Shown piece by piece: positions 22,101 to 32,824 of a DNA stretch of 64,000 bases (position 1 is its first letter; every line of letters starts with the position of its first letter). The stretch is from NCBI RefSeq assembly GCF_964275005.1, contig NC_092688.1, positions 19,748,403 through 19,812,402 of the forward strand, read 5' to 3'. Both the position numbers and the translations under genes were made by a program. The notes beneath the pieces were generated by a model, which was not told the origin of the DNA, made no database searches, and was given only the letters and a program-made list of their open reading frames with translations. Source of the stretch: Diadema setosum. Taxonomy: Eukaryota; Echinodermata; Echinoidea; Diadematoida; Diadematidae.

Positions 22101-24082
22101 AAAGTGTGTAAAGGGTTTTTAAGAAATAAAAAGGGGACTCTAAAACACATCTAATCACACCATATTCTCTGAAAAAAAGTGTTGTAGAAAAACTGCTAAA
22201 AACACAAGTTCCCATTTGTTTTACGATCCCAAACTTTACCGTGATGTAGAGGAAGTCTTGCTCTTCCAGAAAATATGAAAACTCAAGATTGATTAGGTTG
22301 ACCCATCTCAGCTATTTTGTGTCGCGATACAAAATCACTGTGTGCAACTTTTTGTTGGTTTTGTGATGCACGGTCACAATTTTAGTCAAGAATTTGGACC
22401 GTGGTTAACGAGAGAGTTGTGAGAGCGTGGCATCATCAACTAATTCAACGTCTTTGCTGTCAAATTTTGAAATTCAACGTCTTTGATGTCAAATTTTAAA
22501 ATCCCATAACTTTCTCACATAACGTAAGATATTAATACACTGTATGCATGCCTTTATATAATTCTGTTAAATTTTACTTTGATTGAATTGACAGTGTTAG
22601 ATTGTGCTTTTAATTCCATGTCAAACTAAAACACGGCTAATACATTTAGAACTTGTAAGGTAACGTATGAACAAGCCTAAAACGCGGCTAATAGCCTGAA
22701 AACTTTTCGAGACCGTTTGAACACTGTTTCAGAATGTCTGAAACTGAATACTATCTCGTAAATGATATCAGTTTTTCCTTTCTTTATATTATACGAATTA
22801 CAAGGGACTTCAAAGACCATCACTTGAGCTTTATTCTCATCAAATCAAATTTGCCAATAAACACGTAATGATCTTTTTTTGTAACATCGTATCTATAAGA
22901 AAATATAGCATAGTTGAAAATAGCGTTTAAAACCTGCTTGTGTTTAGAAATAACGTGCAATGATTCTGCTGCACAAGTGATATGTTGCGTTACAAAGATT
23001 TTTTAAAAAATCTATTGATATTGATATTCATGTACCTGTGTGAAATCTGCACTAATGAAAGCTTGCTCAGCGCCAGAATAGATTATGATCGGAATAAGAA
23101 GCAACAAGTACGGACACCTCATGAGACGAAATGTAGATGTCAGGTGATCACACACTTGAATCCTCAGGGCCCCGTTATCCTGGTTACTCATCCGTGGGAG
23201 TCTGTCCAGGAGGAAAGTCAAGATAGCCACTGCAAGGAGACCGATTCCAATGTAGATGGAGAGGAGACCGAACACCTGTTTGTCTGGAACATGTCCTCCC
23301 CCTTTTGGAATGATAATATCAAAACTGTTACGTTGACCGCAGCTGTCACGCCCACAGTGATCCCCCGTTACAGCAGTCGACGTATCATGGAGGACAAGTG
23401 AAGAGATGAGGTTGCCCCATACCTGAGCTGACCGACAGAAACAGAAAAAAACGCCATTGAAGCGATTAATAACGGTTTCGGAAACGTCACCCGTTACATC
23501 GGCTAGTTGGATGGCTGATGTCGTTACGTACGTATTCGCTGCCGCCCAAAACGGCGCTGCGGCAATACCCAGTAACCCTGCGGCAGGAATGAGTGTGTAC
23601 ACCTCTGGGTAGAAATTGGTCGCTGTATACAAGGCGTAGAAGAAACAGCAAACCACAAGCGTCCGCTTTACACTTAAAAGCCACACAATCAATGGCGTTA
23701 CGAAACTCGATATGGTAAGTCCAACGTACAGAGCAAAGAGTGACGCCACGCCCAGCCCAGAACTAGAGTTGAGAGTACTTTGTAAATTTGCCAGAGCGTC
23801 GAAGGCACTCATTATTAGCATGAATGCAACGGAGACAACTATTAGGTTTTTCCAGTATTGCAGTGGAGTAAAGAGTGGAAGGGTGGGAGGGCTGTTTGGT
23901 GAATTTGACGTTGTTCCAAACGACTTGCCAAACTTTGACTGTCCGCCGCAACCCAGCAGCGACGACTCTTCATCGTTGGCCATAGTGGACTCCGCGACAT
24001 CGCCGTTGATGTTTTGCGACTCTTGTGACAATGTAGCACGATTGTCTAGATTAATGTCATCTGGCCTGGGACTGCACGACAT
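17682..24082 (-). CDS. UNC93A: UNC-93 homolog A-like membrane protein, gene D (3 exons)
   Basis: Exon 1 is 23036-24082 (349 codons, ends ADFTQ, donor gtacat). Exon 2 is 18477-18744 (268 nt, acceptor atcag, donor gtaagt). Exon 3 is 17682-17896 (TGA stop). The joined frame is 1530 nt and 509 residues, all open. The N-terminal tail carries an acidic dileucine (DEESSLL). The luminal loop is DHCGRDSCGQRNSF, unlike the SNINFT form of A, B and G. Exon 2 has YTCRIAIF where all others have YTGRIAIF, and NALAS where others have DALAS; these are private changes that could matter for function. Intron 1 is 4.3 kb and holds LINE, HINE-like and TIR elements. Gene F is its duplicate. Confidence 0.9.
19014..19170. 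repeat. (TA)n/(GT)n microsatellite in intron 1 of D
   Basis: A long (TA)n tract with two ACATAATATATG interruptions passes into (GT)n. Open frames through it are repeat artefacts. Confidence 0.9.
19441..19640. repeat. GTGTCGAACTCATGGGC-type tandem repeat
   Basis: About four imperfect 40-50 bp units contain TTTGCCTAGTGTCGAGCTCA and TGACTCGAGGGTGTCGGTC. The same words form the inverted structure at 28364-28617, so both belong to one repeat family. Confidence 0.6.
19641..19888 (+). mobile_element. LINE reverse transcriptase C-terminal fragment
   Basis: The plus strand reads, with breaks, LKLMYGVV, DYSCSVWGNC and LQKRAAQFN. These match the LKLIYNSIVLPHFDYGDVVW and LQKMQNRAGR region seen in LINE 1. 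Only this piece of the element remains, ending where the HINE-like element starts. Confidence 0.65.
19889..20771 (+). mobile_element. Helentron-associated (HINE-like) non-autonomous Helitron
   Basis: The 5' end TTATACCCCCGCCAAAC (19890) has an inverted match GTTTGGCGGGGGTATAA at 20730. Near the 5' end is a (GTCG/GTCC)n microsatellite (19942-20000), then about five tandem units of roughly 160 bp, each starting like CAAATCTTGCGTCGCGAACT. The 3' end has a hairpin GTCGCTGTAGCGAC (20750-20763) followed by CTAG (20768-20771) and T. A subterminal inverted repeat, a (GTCY)n core, tandem repeats and a 3' hairpin before CTAG are the known marks of DINE/HINE elements. No coding capacity is seen. Confidence 0.72.
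21701..22384. mobile_element. ATTGTGACCCTGCA TIR element in intron 1 of D
   Basis: The left end ATTGTGACCCTGCAATTCAG, then CACCACAAAACCAGCAAAAAG, is matched inverted by CAACTTTTTGTTGGTTTTGT then GATGCACGGTCACAAT at the right. No transposase frame is seen. The duplicate lies at 39114-39768 in gene F, so the insertion predates the D/F duplication. Confidence 0.75.
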
Positions 24083-24984
24083 CGTCAGAAAGCCTAAAAT
24101 CGACTTGACGTTATATCTTTCCTGGCCTCCGTGAAAAAAAAAAAATAGTCATTTACACTCTTAGAGACTGACGTGTTGGATATATACATGTCATGTACAT
24201 CAGTGAATTATCATCCTTTGAATCCCAGACACCATGAATCAAAAGAAGAGTTGGAAGGTCCTCTAGAGCGTTAGGTGGTATCAATCATTGTGAAGCTAAA
24301 CTGTTATGAAGACAAGAGAACAATTCGCGGAAGACAAAAATATAGCCGTGCGGACACCAGTTTATGACGCGATATACGGAAATGGCTGCCCGCACAGTAA
24401 TACACATGACAAAATCGTTATACCCTATATACATTCCAGCATTATGAAGGCACAGATACATTCTTAAAAGTTGGTATGGGATTAAGAATGCACAAACTGA
24501 ATGAAAGTCCATGATACTATGCATGAACGCTACAAAATATGCATGAAGTAGTGTTCTCAGCGCAGTACCACAACATGTCACTTTTTTTTTTTCAGATCCA
24601 CACAAAACAGAGTTCTAACCCTATATGGTATCAGCAGTACCCGGTAGCAGTACTACCAGATTATATAAAAAGCTGCGTTTGTGCGTCGTAAACACGTCCT
24701 TGGTTTGGAGGTCTGTTAATGCTATAATTCGTGTTTGTCTCTAGCATTTATGTTTGTTGTTGTTCGTGCAGGGTATACAATCCAGATCTATTCGAAATAT
24801 GTAGACCATTTCAATAAGATGTCACAACATAATTATGAAATCATGAAGATGATTTTTGGTGTGTAGGGCGGGGGGGGGGGCAGAGGATGAAGAACACATA
24901 CTTTCACAATACTTCGATAACATGTCTCAAGTATGTATAGTAGCAATTGGTATCAGGGCAACTTCTGAGACTTTTAAGCTGGTA
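24083..24984. other. 5' flank of gene D
   Basis: It carries the paralog-conserved blocks near 24225-24260 (ACACCATGAATCAAAAGAAG) and 24378-24395 (ATGGCTGCCCGCACAGT). A G-run lies near 24869. No gene is seen. Confidence 0.5.
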
Positions 24985-26011
24985 TCTCACTGAGCGGCGA
25001 ACGTTTGCGAACGTAGCGAATTTGAGATTCGCCAATTTTTCTGACGAATGTTTGCGAAAACTCAAAGTTCGCTTCTGCTATTAGCGACAGTTAGCGACTT
25101 TTAGCGATGTTTAGCGACAATTAGCAACACTTTAGCGAATGTTTGCGAAAGTGTTTGCGAACACAGGTGGCGACTATTAGCGAATGTTAGCAAATGTTAG
25201 CGACAATTTTGCAAATGTTAGCGACAGTTTTGCAAATATTAGCAACTGTTTGCAAATCCTTTGCGACAATTTTGCGAATGTTCTTGGACCTAGAAAAGTA
25301 CCAGGCGATTGCGTATAGTAAGACCCATAAAACGACATAAAACCTTCCACTGAATTCAGATCTCTTGTGACAACCGTTCAAGATGGATTTCCAGGATATG
25401 GAAATAAATTTCTGCCAAGAAGAGGCTCAAGGTGTTGCTATCCTTGAAGAGCTGCTTTGTCAGGCTGCTGCTGCAGCTATTAATTGTGCAGCATAAGAGA
25501 AATAAAATAAAGAAAAACAAGAAAGGAAGAAGAAAAGAAAGAGAGTCAGAGAGTGCTTGTTGCAGAGGACAGACTTTAGTCAATATGAAAAGCTTTTGAA
25601 GCAATTACAATCATGATGGAGATGTCAAGAGCTTCGAGAACTTTCTTAGAGTGGAACCTTTTCTGTTTCAGAAGCTTTTATATAGGAACTATGTGGTTAC
25701 TTGTTCGCTAGCAGTGGCGAATCATATAAAAATGTTAGCGACACCGTATTACGACCGTTTGCGAATTCTTACGAGTGTTTTGCGAATGTTTGCGAATGTT
25801 TGCAACTGTTAGCGAAAATACAAATTCGCAAAGGTTCGCAAAGAAATTTTGAACATGTTCAAAATTTCTTTGCGACATGAAAAACTGTTTGCGACAATAA
25901 AAACCGTTTGCGAACTTTCTTGCGAATGTTAACGAACCTTTTGCAACTGTTTACGAACCCTGGCGAATTCCCAAATTCGCTACGTTCGCAAACGTTCGCC
26001 GCTCAGTGAGA
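24985..26011 (+). mobile_element. Harbinger-type transposon with transposase remnant
   Basis: TIRs begin TCTCACTGAGCGGCGAACG and the reverse of the right end is the same, both continuing TTTGCGAACGTAGCGAATTT. Flanks GTA (24982-24984) and TTA (26012-26014) are near-matching 3-bp target duplications. Subterminal blocks repeat TTAGCGAC and TTTGCGAATG many times. The centre (25383-25690) encodes, with stops and a one-base shift, the N-terminal part of a HARBI1-like transposase: MDFQDMEINF, KKRKRVRECLLQRTDFSQYE, then KSFENFLRVEPFLFQKLL. The catalytic part is missing. Confidence 0.68.
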
Positions 26012-26186
26012 TTAAGTGAAATCATCTGACACAGGGATTTGATGGCGTCGATCCTTTTCACATTAAATATACATGACAGACTTAAAACATTGGACCCATA
26101 TTAAGTTACATTGTCATTGAAAACGTTCAATTCGGAAACTGGTCAAAATAAGACCATACATAAGATTGTATATAAAACTACTCTGT

Positions 26187-26369
26187 GCGTGACGGCGACA
26201 CAACGTATTTTGCTCATGCGACAGTGTTGCTACAGTCTTATTTTCCCCAAGGACTTAATAGGGTTATAATTAGTGTTGTGATAGGGTTTCAGATTAGGTT
26301 ATGTGAGGGTTATAGATAAGGGTTAAGGCTATGTTTGTGGGTAGATATTGATGTCTGACTGGTGCACGT
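26187..26369. mobile_element. Truncated copy of the GTGACGCGGCATTTGCTC TIR family
   Basis: It begins GTGACGGCGACACAACG, continues with TTTGCTCATGCGACAGTGTTG and CAGTCTTATTTTCCCCAAGG, and matches the first two thirds of the element at 62548-62764. The right end is missing next to the hAT insertion. Confidence 0.6.
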
Positions 26370-26377
26370 CACGAGAC

Positions 26378-26506
26378 CAGTGGCGTATCTAGGGGGGGGG
26401 GGGGGGCAAGGGGGGCACGTGCCCCGGGCGCCACTCCTTGGGGGCGCAAAAAAACGAGAAAAAAAAAAACGAAGAAGAAGAAGAAAAAAAAAAGAAAAGA
26501 AAAGAA

Positions 26507-26541
<35 letters not shown>

Positions 26542-28363
26542 AGAAGAAAAACCCCTCTCCCGGAAGGGGGGAGGGAGAATGGTGGGGGGGGGGCAGAAAA
26601 CCAAATCAAACAAGATAAAAACAAAACACGATGATGACGCTGACAAACTGACAATGTTTATTGTGTTCACACAAAAATTCCATGTTCTGTGGGCTGAAAT
26701 ACAAAAATTTTCGGCTCGCTCGCTGCGCTCGGTCGCCAAAATTTATATAAAAAAGAAGGTAAGAACAAAACGTGATGATGACAAAATGACAGTGTCTATT
26801 GTGTTCACACATTATTATTTTTATAGCGGGCAAAATGTTTCACGGAGCAGCGGCTGCAATATCTTTCGTTCTGAAGCGATCGCCAATTAGATCAAAAGAA
26901 GGCGCCAACGGTTTCGAACATACGGGGGGGGGGGCGCAAAAAAACCCGAATCAAACAAGATAATAACAAAACGTGATGATGACGAGGAAATATACAAATT
27001 TCCGCTCTTTCGCTCGTACTAATTTAGAGTATTTTTTCAAGTCCTCAGTTTTTGGTATAAATCGTTATCTATAAAGCCGTCACTATAACTTGACTAGAAT
27101 TGTAAGATTTAATAAGCAAAAAATGACAAGAGTTTCATGATTTGTAAGCTGAAATACAAAAATTTTCGGCTCGCTCGCTGCGCTCGCTCGCCAAATGTGT
27201 TTGTATAAAAAAGAGAGAAGAAGATAAGAACAAAACGTGACGATGACGCGGACAAAATGATAATGTCTATTGTGTTCACTCATGTCATTTTATATTTAGC
27301 AGGAAAAATGTTACACGGAGCAGCGACTGCAATTTCATTCGTTCTGAAGCGATCGCCGATACGATCAAAAGATTACGCCAACGGTGTCGAACATACGGGG
27401 GAGGGGGCGCAAATAAAAATCAAAAAAGATAAGAAAAAAAAAACGTAATGATGACGCAGAAATATACAAATTTCGGCTCATTCGCTCGTACTAATTTAGA
27501 GTATTTTTTCAAGTCCTCAGTTTGTTGGTATAAATCGTTATCTATAAGGTTGTCACTATAATTGTGAGATTTAATAAGCAAAAAATGACAAGAATTCCAT
27601 GTTTTGTAAGCTGAAATACAAAAATTTTCGTCTCGCTCTCTGCGCTCGCTCGCCAAAATTTATATAAAAAAGATGAGAACAGTACGTAATGATGACGCAG
27701 AAATATACAAATTTCGGCTCATTCCCTCGTACTAATTTAGAATATTTTTTCAAGTCCTCAGTTTGTTGGTATAAATCGTTATCTATAAGGTTGTCACTAT
27801 AATTGTGAGATTTAATAAGCAAAAAATGACAAGAATTCCATGTTTTGTAAGCTGAAATACAAAAATTTTCGTCTCGCTCGCTGCGCTCGCTCGCCAAAAT
27901 TTATATAAAAAAGATAAGAACAGTACGTGATGATGACGAGGACATATACAAATTTCAGCTCACTCGCGCGCACTAATCTAGAGTATTTTTTTAAAGTGCT
28001 CAGTTTTTTTTTTTTTGTTTTTTTTTTTTGGTATAAATCGTTATCTATAAGGCCGTCACTATATCTTGATTAGAATTGTAAGATTTGGTAAGCAAAAAAT
28101 GACAAGAATTCCATGTTTTGTAAGCTAAAAATACAAAAATTTTCGGCTCGCTCGCTGCGCTCGCTCGCCAAAATCTATCAAAATTCATTACATTAAATTT
28201 AAATCACCCTCAAAACGATCCCTTTTAAGTGCTTGAAAAAGCATCATGTGGACTTTGTTTAAAGTCCCTACCGGGATGAGGTTGGGGTTGAACACTTTTT
28301 CAGAAATTAGGGGCGCAGTTTTCGTGCTTGCCCCGGGCGCCGTTTTCCCTAGATACGCCACTG
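26378..28363. mobile_element. hAT-type non-autonomous element with internal satellite
   Basis: The ends are CAGTGGCGTATCTAGGGG and CCCTAGATACGCCACTG. The flanks are a perfect 8-bp duplication CACGAGAC (26370-26377 and 28364-28371), the size used by hAT elements. Inside are a purine-rich GAA tract (26459-26550) and repeated modules, each with TTTTCGGCTCGCTCGCTGCG at about 26707, 27163, 27626, 27868 and 28141. Spacing is about 455 bp twice and then about 241 and 275 bp. No transposase is seen; open frames here arise from the repeated modules. Confidence 0.85.
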
Positions 28364-28617
28364 CACGAGACCGACACCCACGAGTCATACAGCCTACGAG
28401 TTATACAACCCACGAGTCATACAGCTCATGAGTTCGACACTGAGCAAATAAAGCCCACGAGACCGACACATCAAACCCCGTGTTGTATCTGTCGAACTCG
28501 TGGGCTGTTTTTGCCTAGTGTCGGTGTCATGGGCTTCATTAAATATTTTGCCTAGTGTCGAACTCGTGGGCTGTAGGACTCGCGGACTGTATGACTCATG
28601 GGTGTCGGTCTTGTGGG
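28364..28617. repeat. Inverted repeat of the GACCGACACCCACGAGTCAT family
   Basis: The left part reads GACCGACACCCACGAGTCAT, and the right part ends GACTCATGGGTGTCGGTC. Between them, ACTCGTGGGCTGT units appear on both strands, forming an imperfect long hairpin. The hAT element inserted at its left end. Confidence 0.6.
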
Positions 28618-28778
28618 ATGACCCCGTCTGGAAAAGGGTGCAGATATTGGATGGGAGCAATAAAGTGTGTCAGGAGTATAGGCCCATATTATGTCATGGA
28701 ACTGTGTGTGACAATCACTTGCATAAATATTGTATACAATAGTAGTCATTGTACATGTACCTTTTAATAAAAAAAAAA

Positions 28779-29036
28779 ATCGAGTAAGAATATTCACTCT
28801 TGAAGGAGTTAATATAAAAAGGAGAGAATTTTTAGTGTAAACTTTCATTTTCATTCATTTTGGAGTGACCTCATGCAGGGATCACTCGAAGATTTTGGAG
28901 TGGTCCCTCCAGTCACTCCAAAGTGAGTGAAAATGAACATTTTCACTCAAAATTCACTCCAATTTCACTCTAAATTCACTCTCTTTTGTTCACTCTAAAT
29001 TCACTCTTCACGAGTGAATATTTTCACTCGATTTTA
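28779..29036. mobile_element. TCGAGTGAAAATATTCACTC TIR MITE
   Basis: The left end ATCGAGTAAGAATATTCACT and right end AGTGAATATTTTCACTCGAT are inverted copies. The inside is a series of 'CACTCC', 'CACTCT' and 'AAATTCACTC' words on both strands. No coding frame is seen. Confidence 0.6.
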
Positions 29037-29577
29037 TAGAGAGTATCTGGGTAGGAATTATACAGTTTATCTTTTAGTGATCGTGAATTCTGTAATCTCA
29101 TTGGTCAATCAACTACTGAATATATCCCGTATTCCGTGATAAGGTCATATCGTGCGCATGCGCTAAATCCACCACTGAATATATTCCGTATTCGGTGATA
29201 TGACGTCATGATATTACACAGCTAGCTGCGCGTGTACCAAAGACGATTATAGGAAAGTGCGCGCTAATCCTGTACAAAACAAATGGACAGCGCACGGTCC
29301 TCAAGCGTATTACGCACATAACCACGATAAACGACAACAGCTACTTACCACTGCAGTATTTAATGGTGTGTACGTATTTGTATGCGCGCATTCAGTAATC
29401 AGCTCGCGAGACGTAGGCCTAAGTCAATTAGAACATGGTCATGGCGCATGGCTGACAGCCGGCGATTTCAACATCATTCACGAGGGGAAATCAGCGAGAA
29501 GAAGGTTAGCATTTACACTTAAAAAGATGAAATCGTTACCCCCTGCTTGTTCTTACGAAATACGGGAAATATCTACG
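29037..29577. other. Unclassified stretch, probably repeat-derived
   Basis: It contains two similar blocks, ACTGAATATATCCCGTATTC and ACTGAATATATTCCGTATTC (about 29115 and 29172). The open frame at 29257-29652 shows no recognisable domain. Confidence 0.35.
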
Positions 29578-29630
29578 GTCTGGTGCCATATTCCATTCGG
29601 CCTCCGGCCTCATGAAATATGGCACCAGAC
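29578..29630. repeat. Hairpin at the segmental duplication boundary
   Basis: GTCTGGTGCCATATT and AATATGGCACCAGAC form a perfect 15-bp stem around a loop that contains CGGCCTCCGGCC. Homology to the region downstream of gene B exon 2 (from 13022) starts within two bases of it, at 29632. Confidence 0.8.
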
Positions 29631-29970
29631 ATGTCTCAACGAAGTTATGTAACTTCAAGTTAATTTCAAGGTCTGGGACAGCTCCATCTGAACTAAAGAG
29701 AACTGCACTCAATTCCCGAGCTCTATGGACCACTGTACCGAGTGTGTGCTGTATAATATAAACTTCCAAAGTACTCGTCTACCATTGGCTATATTCTTGG
29801 ACCTGTCGTAGAATACGTGATATATTTCTCAGCAAGGATGTTTTAACATACATAAGAATATTCTTACTCTAACTGACGAACTGCCTGCAGGCAAAATAAA
29901 ATATTATTTTTCCAGACTGAAATATTGTTATAATACAGTCAACTGCTTTCAAGAAGGAAGAGATCCTTAC

Positions 29971-31640
29971 ATTGTAACTGAGTTTGTAAGGCGGCGTCTC
30001 CGATTCCCCATCCAAGATCAGCTGCCACATGGCCGAGGTGTGTGGGTTCCACACCTCAAAGACGATCATCAGAGCCAGGTTGAGGATGCCGCCAAACATA
30101 AAGATGGCAATGCGACCAGTGTACTTCTCCAGCTGTCCGAAGATGACCGAAGCAAGAGCGTCGGCAGCTCTAAAACCGATCATAACGTAGCCAACCATCC
30201 CTGGTCCTTGCGTGCAGCTCACAAACGCCTGAAGTCAAGAACAGTATTCATCGATTAATGGGTAGAAAGAGTAATAGGGTATAGTGATACCGTTCAAGAT
30301 TGCTATGCCTTTTTAACATACAACTGTATTCTTTAATTGGATAGCAATCACATAGATGAGACGTCAAAATGATACATTTCTATTTCTAATGCATTGTCTT
30401 CCATTGTACCTAGGACGCGCTTTTCTTTTCTTTTTGCAATAAAAGATATACACGTATAGGATTTTGCGATTGTAACATCCTATCTAACAGAAAATATAAG
30501 TAAGTTTGAAACACCATATGAACTATACATCTGCGCTCTTAATACTCTGCTGCACGTGATATCCACTATGAAATGGTAATAAAGATCGTTTACTACCTTT
30601 GTGAAATCTTCCCCAATGTAAGCTTGTTCAGCTCCGTTATAGATCATGATGGGAATAAGGAGCAACAAGTATGGATATTTCATGAGATGCGTTGTAGATG
30701 TCAGGTGATCACACACGTGGCTCCTCAGGGCGCCATTTTCCTGGGTACTCATCCGTGGAAGCCTGTCCAGGAGCAAAGTCAAAATAGCCACTGCTAGGAG
30801 ACAGATTCCTATGTAGATGGAGAGGAGAACGGACACCTGTTTGTCGGCCACCTCCCCTCCTCCTGCAGGAATGGTGAAATTGACGCCCTACCGCAGCTGT
30901 CGCGACCACAATGATCCATCGTAAGGGCAGACGAAGTATCATGAAGGACAAGTGAAGAGATGAGGTTACCCCACACCTGAGCTGACCGAAAGAAGCAGAA
31001 GAAGATCCCGTTAAAGCGATTTATGATGGTCTCTGGAACACCACCTGTCACGTGAGCTTGTTGGATGTCTGATGTCGTCATATACGTACTCGCTGCGGCC
31101 CAAAATGGCGCCGAAGCAATACCCTATAAAACTGCAGCAGGAATGAGTGTGTATACACCACTGGGTAGAAATTGGTCGCTGTATACAAGACGTAGAAGAA
31201 ACAGCAAACCACAAGTGTCCACTTTACAATTAAAAGCCACACAATCAATGGTGTTATACGAAACTTTATAGGATGAGTGTAACATACAGCGCAAAGAAAG
31301 ACGTCACCCCAAGCCCAGAACTGTAGTTGAGACTACTTTGTAAATTTGCCAGAGCGCCTAAGGCACTCATTATTAGCATGAATGCAACGGAGACAACTAT
31401 TAGGTTTTTCAAGTATCGTAGTGGACTAATAATTGCAGGCAGGGAGCTCTAGGGCTGTTGGTTGAATTTAACAACGTCCTAAGCGACTTGTCAAATTTTG
31501 ACTGCCCGCCGCATCCCAACAGTGATGAATGTTCATCATTGGCCATCGTGGACTCCCGAGACATCGCCGTTGATGTTTTGCGATTCTTCTTTCAAAACGA
31601 CACGATCGTCTAGATTAATATCACCTAGTCTCGGACTCGC
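29971..31640 (-). pseudogene. UNC93A-like pseudogene E (duplicate of B)
   Basis: Exon 2 (29971-30228) has a 10-bp deletion relative to B next to the AAGATCAGCTGCCACATG block, which shifts the frame. Exon 1 (30597 to about 31640) keeps the family text but has several frame breaks: one near 30885 where NINFT should be, one near 31123-31155, one near 31257 and one near 31430. The start-codon segment present in B is deleted. Exon 3 is absent: homology to B runs downstream from exon 2 only to 29632 and stops before the exon 3 position. It is a decayed duplicate of B and is unlikely to give protein. Confidence 0.88.
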
Positions 31641-32640
31641 ATTCATTTCGAAGACCTTAATTGTTATTGCGTGAAAACTCTTTACTGACACTCATAGAGA
31701 CTTGGGCGCGAACAAGAAAAGCGTCAATTGAAACTCCATTGTATGATCCACCGGGCAGATTTAAAATGATTATACGCTAGTAAAGTTTTACCCGCACAAT
31801 CGTTCACAAGCATCATGAATTCAAAAGAAGAGTTGCAGAGTCTCATTAAGCGTAAATTGTGCCGATTACTCATCTGTCTTTTGAAAACAAGGCAATATGC
31901 GCGAGATGAAATACAATTATGCTAATATATACCACCAGTTTATGGTGCGGTTCTCAAATGACTGCCCGCACAGTGGCAGAATTACAATACGTCAGGGCGT
32001 CCATGTCGCGTTTTCTTTTTTATCGGAGTATTAGAACCGTGAAGTCCCAGGGAAAATCCCAATGCCATTAATTAATACAATGTACAAACTAAACGAAAAT
32101 CGGTGATCCATGCAAGTGCGATACAAAAGTACGTCCTGATGACCTCAGAGCGGTATAGCACAATTCATGGGAGCGTTCGAGTGCTCTTTCAAAAGCGTAC
32201 CATATCGTACCGTGCCAGTTCCAATCACAGCGCTTGAACTCCTAGTGTACCATACCGTACCGTACCAAAAGTGAGCCACTTTCCGATGTGCTCCGAGAGC
32301 GAACCTTACCGTACTGTACCATGCCACAGAGCGCTTGAATGCAAAGTGATCCACAAAAAACGCCCAGGCAATTTTGCCAATAACATGCGCGCCCGACTGG
32401 CGAACGTAGTGTACTCTGGTTTTCTGTTATGTCAAGCATGGTATACTGTGACATATGTCACGACTGTCAGCTAGCAGATGATACTAACTATCGGCTACCT
32501 TATGACAAATGACATAGTATAAACCACAGAGTTCTGTGGTATAAACCCAATAATAATCATACTCAAGTGTTAGTGACTGACTTCACACTCACATTCGTCA
32601 AATGGAAAAACAATGAAACATTCTATACAGGCCTACATTT
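31641..32640 (-). other. Duplicated 5' flank of pseudogene E
   Basis: This region matches 15040-16080 upstream of B, including AGCATCATGAATTCAAAAGA near 31809, ATGACTGCCCGCACAGT near 31958 and the ACCGTACC cluster at about 32200-32320. No gene is seen. Confidence 0.7.
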
Positions 32641-32654
32641 ATCAACAATTCAAA

Positions 32655-32824
32655 GATAATCATCACAGCCAGGCGGAGGAAGTCGCTGAATAAAATGATG
32701 GCAATGCCACCAGAGTGAATTTCTCCAGCTGTCCGAAGATGACCGACGCCAGAGCGTCGGCCACTGACACCGAACCCGATCATGGCGTAGCCGACCATCC
32801 CCGGTCCTTTCGTGCAGCTCACTG
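32655..32824 (-). pseudogene. Isolated UNC93A exon 2 fragment (second copy)
   Basis: This is the counterpart of the fragment at 16085-16251. On the minus strand it reads SCTKGPGMVGYAMIGFG, then a frame break, then LASVIFGQL. It lacks partner exons. Confidence 0.85.

Noticed and set aside
22982-23401. Plus-strand frames starting MYLCEICTNESLLS opposite exon 1 of D, F and B
   Set aside because: They recur only because exon 1 is duplicated and its antisense frame happens to be open; no known protein resembles them.
26362-26890. Long frames rich in Lys/Arg/Glu or Ser/Phe inside the hAT element
   Set aside because: They arise from the GAA purine tract and the repeated modules, not from a transposase.
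29257-29652. 131-codon open frame between the MITE and pseudogene E
   Set aside because: No recognisable domain, it crosses the hairpin and the duplication boundary, and it has no splice or promoter support.
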